Positions 6,275-6,584 of a stretch of DNA of 6,584 nt are shown piece by piece. The DNA lies in the NCBI GenBank assembly GCA_029884035.1, contig JAOUIM010000209.1:1-6584 (forward strand), in the 5' to 3' direction. Below the pieces are notes generated by a model, which did no database searches, was not told the DNA's origin, and worked only from the letters and a program-made list of their open reading frames with translations. Both the position numbers and the translations under genes were made by a program. Each line of letters begins with the position of its first letter. Position 1 is the first letter of the stretch. The DNA comes from Aquincola sp. Its GTDB lineage: Bacteria; Pseudomonadota; Gammaproteobacteria; Burkholderiales; Burkholderiaceae_C.

Positions 6275-6280
6275 ATTCTA
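6275..6280 (-). promoter_or_regulatory. Putative clpS -10 element immediately before the start codon
   Basis: The minus strand reads TAGAAT, then six bases (CAAAGC), then the clpS ATG. TAGAAT matches five of six consensus bases, and the surrounding 11-mer TCGATAGAATC (6284 to 6274) also occurs on the plus strand at 884-894 upstream of ppiA. No good -35 is seen at 16-18 bp spacing. If used, transcription would start at or next to the A of the ATG. Confidence 0.4.
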
Positions 6281-6351
6281 TCGACTGGGCGCCAAAGCGC
6301 ATTGCGCAGGCTCGGTGCATCGACCCAAAGCGTCGAATCCTCGACAAACGC

Positions 6352-6381
6352 TTGACACGTCCTCTGGAGCGTCCGGACAAT
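6352..6381 (+). promoter_or_regulatory. Putative sigma-70 promoter of the cold-shock gene
   Basis: A perfect -35 TTGACA (6352-6357) is followed after 18 bp by GACAAT (6376-6381), a four-of-six -10. AATAAT at 6379-6384 is a better match but at 21-bp spacing. The predicted transcript would start near 6388 and carry a leader of about 40 nt, much shorter than the roughly 160-nt thermoregulatory leader of E. coli cspA. The rest of the 6269-6427 intergenic region shows only short palindromes. Confidence 0.55.
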
Positions 6382-6414
6382 AATCACCCTGGTGCGTCTG
6401 GCTTTTCGCGCCTC

Positions 6415-6420
6415 AAGGAG
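6415..6420 (+). promoter_or_regulatory. Ribosome binding site of the cold-shock gene
   Basis: AAGGAG lies seven bases before the ATG at 6428. It is among the strongest Shine-Dalgarno sequences in the window, consistent with a highly expressed small protein, and it fixes the start. Confidence 0.8.
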
Positions 6421-6427
6421 TTGCAGC

Positions 6428-6584
6428 ATGGCAATTGGTCGCGTCAAGTGGTTCAACGACGCCAAGGGGTTCGGCTTCATCGAACCAGAGGGTGGCGGAG
6501 GCGATGTCTTTGCGCACTTCTCCTCGATCCAGATGGACGGCTTCCGCACCCTCAAGCAAGGGGCACGGGTCAGTTACGAGCTCG
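6428..6584 (+). CDS. cspA: Cold-shock domain protein, CspA family (3' end outside window)
   Basis: Small single-stranded nucleic-acid-binding protein that acts as an RNA chaperone or transcription antiterminator. The 52 visible residues cover most of the cold-shock OB-fold of about 67-70 residues. The nucleic-acid-binding motifs are RNP1 KGFGFI (13-18) and RNP2 VFAHF (27-31), preceded by the characteristic VKWFN (6-10) and followed by GFRTLKQGARVSYEL. RNP2 has Ala where E. coli CspA has Val. Family assignment is firm, but which csp paralogue it is, and whether it is cold-induced, cannot be told; bacteria of this group usually have several. It is divergent from clpS. Confidence 0.95.
   Translation, partial: MAIGRVKWFNDAKGFGFIEPEGGGGDVFAHFSSIQMDGFRTLKQGARVSYEL

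Noticed and set aside
6297..6345. Short palindromes GCGCATTGCGC (6297-6307) and GTCGA-ATCC-TCGAC (6332-6345) in the clpS/csp intergenic region
   Set aside because: Five-base arms are expected often by chance in GC-rich DNA, and neither is placed convincingly relative to a promoter.
6269..6427. Heat-shock (sigma-32) promoter for clpS
   Set aside because: I found no CTTGAAA with a CCCCAT-type partner at suitable spacing on the minus strand. CTTGACA at 6351 is on the other strand and reads better as a sigma-70 -35 for the cold-shock gene.
1..6584. Mobile element, CRISPR array, tRNA/rRNA or defence system
   Set aside because: Both strands were read for transposase or integrase motifs, regularly spaced direct repeats, tRNA-like folds and defence domains. 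None was found, and coding sequence occupies almost the entire window.

Overview
The window looks like ordinary chromosomal core sequence from a GC-rich betaproteobacterium, most likely of the order Burkholderiales. The basis is the strong G/C bias at third codon positions, the protein families, and the gene order (cysS next to ppi-lpxH; clpS-clpA divergent from a cold-shock gene). The order assignment is inference from recalled family resemblance and synteny, not from a search. Every protein-coding stretch has a recognisable housekeeping function. I see no phage, insertion sequence, CRISPR array, tRNA, rRNA or defence cassette.

Layout. Bases 1-834 (minus strand) hold the N-terminal 278 codons of cysteinyl-tRNA synthetase; the gene runs off the left edge just after its KMSKS motif. 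A 110-bp divergent intergenic region (835-944) carries a perfect 10-bp inverted repeat and promoter-like elements. From 945 to 3604 (plus strand) lies a very tight four-gene operon: an exported cyclophilin (ppiA-type), a cytosolic cyclophilin (ppiB-type), the lipid A enzyme LpxH and an MtfA-type zinc peptidase. The first junction has a 1-base gap, and lpxH and mtfA are joined by a 4-base GTGA stop/start overlap. Four bases after the mtfA stop, the convergent clpA gene ends. The minus-strand operon clpS-clpA (6268 to 3609) is joined by an ATGA overlap and encodes the ClpAP unfoldase and its N-degron adaptor. A 159-bp divergent region (6269-6427) separates clpS from a cold-shock protein gene (6428 onward, plus strand) that runs off the right edge. 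No gene-free stretch exceeds 300 bases.

How the genes fit together. The theme is protein and envelope homeostasis: translation (CysRS), proline isomerisation on both sides of the inner membrane (two cyclophilins), outer-membrane lipid A synthesis (LpxH), a peptidase linked in E. coli to sugar-uptake regulation (MtfA), regulated proteolysis (ClpS/ClpA) and RNA chaperoning (Csp). In E. coli cysS, ppiB and lpxH are also neighbours, so the left half is a widely conserved neighbourhood with an additional exported cyclophilin and an mtfA gene attached.

No undescribed system is evident. The items worth a second look are non-coding: an 11-bp perfect hairpin inside the end of mtfA that may terminate clpA, an inverted repeat around the putative ppiA -35 region, back-to-back GC hairpins at the lpxH start codon, and a clpS promoter placed so close to the start codon that the transcript would be leaderless.
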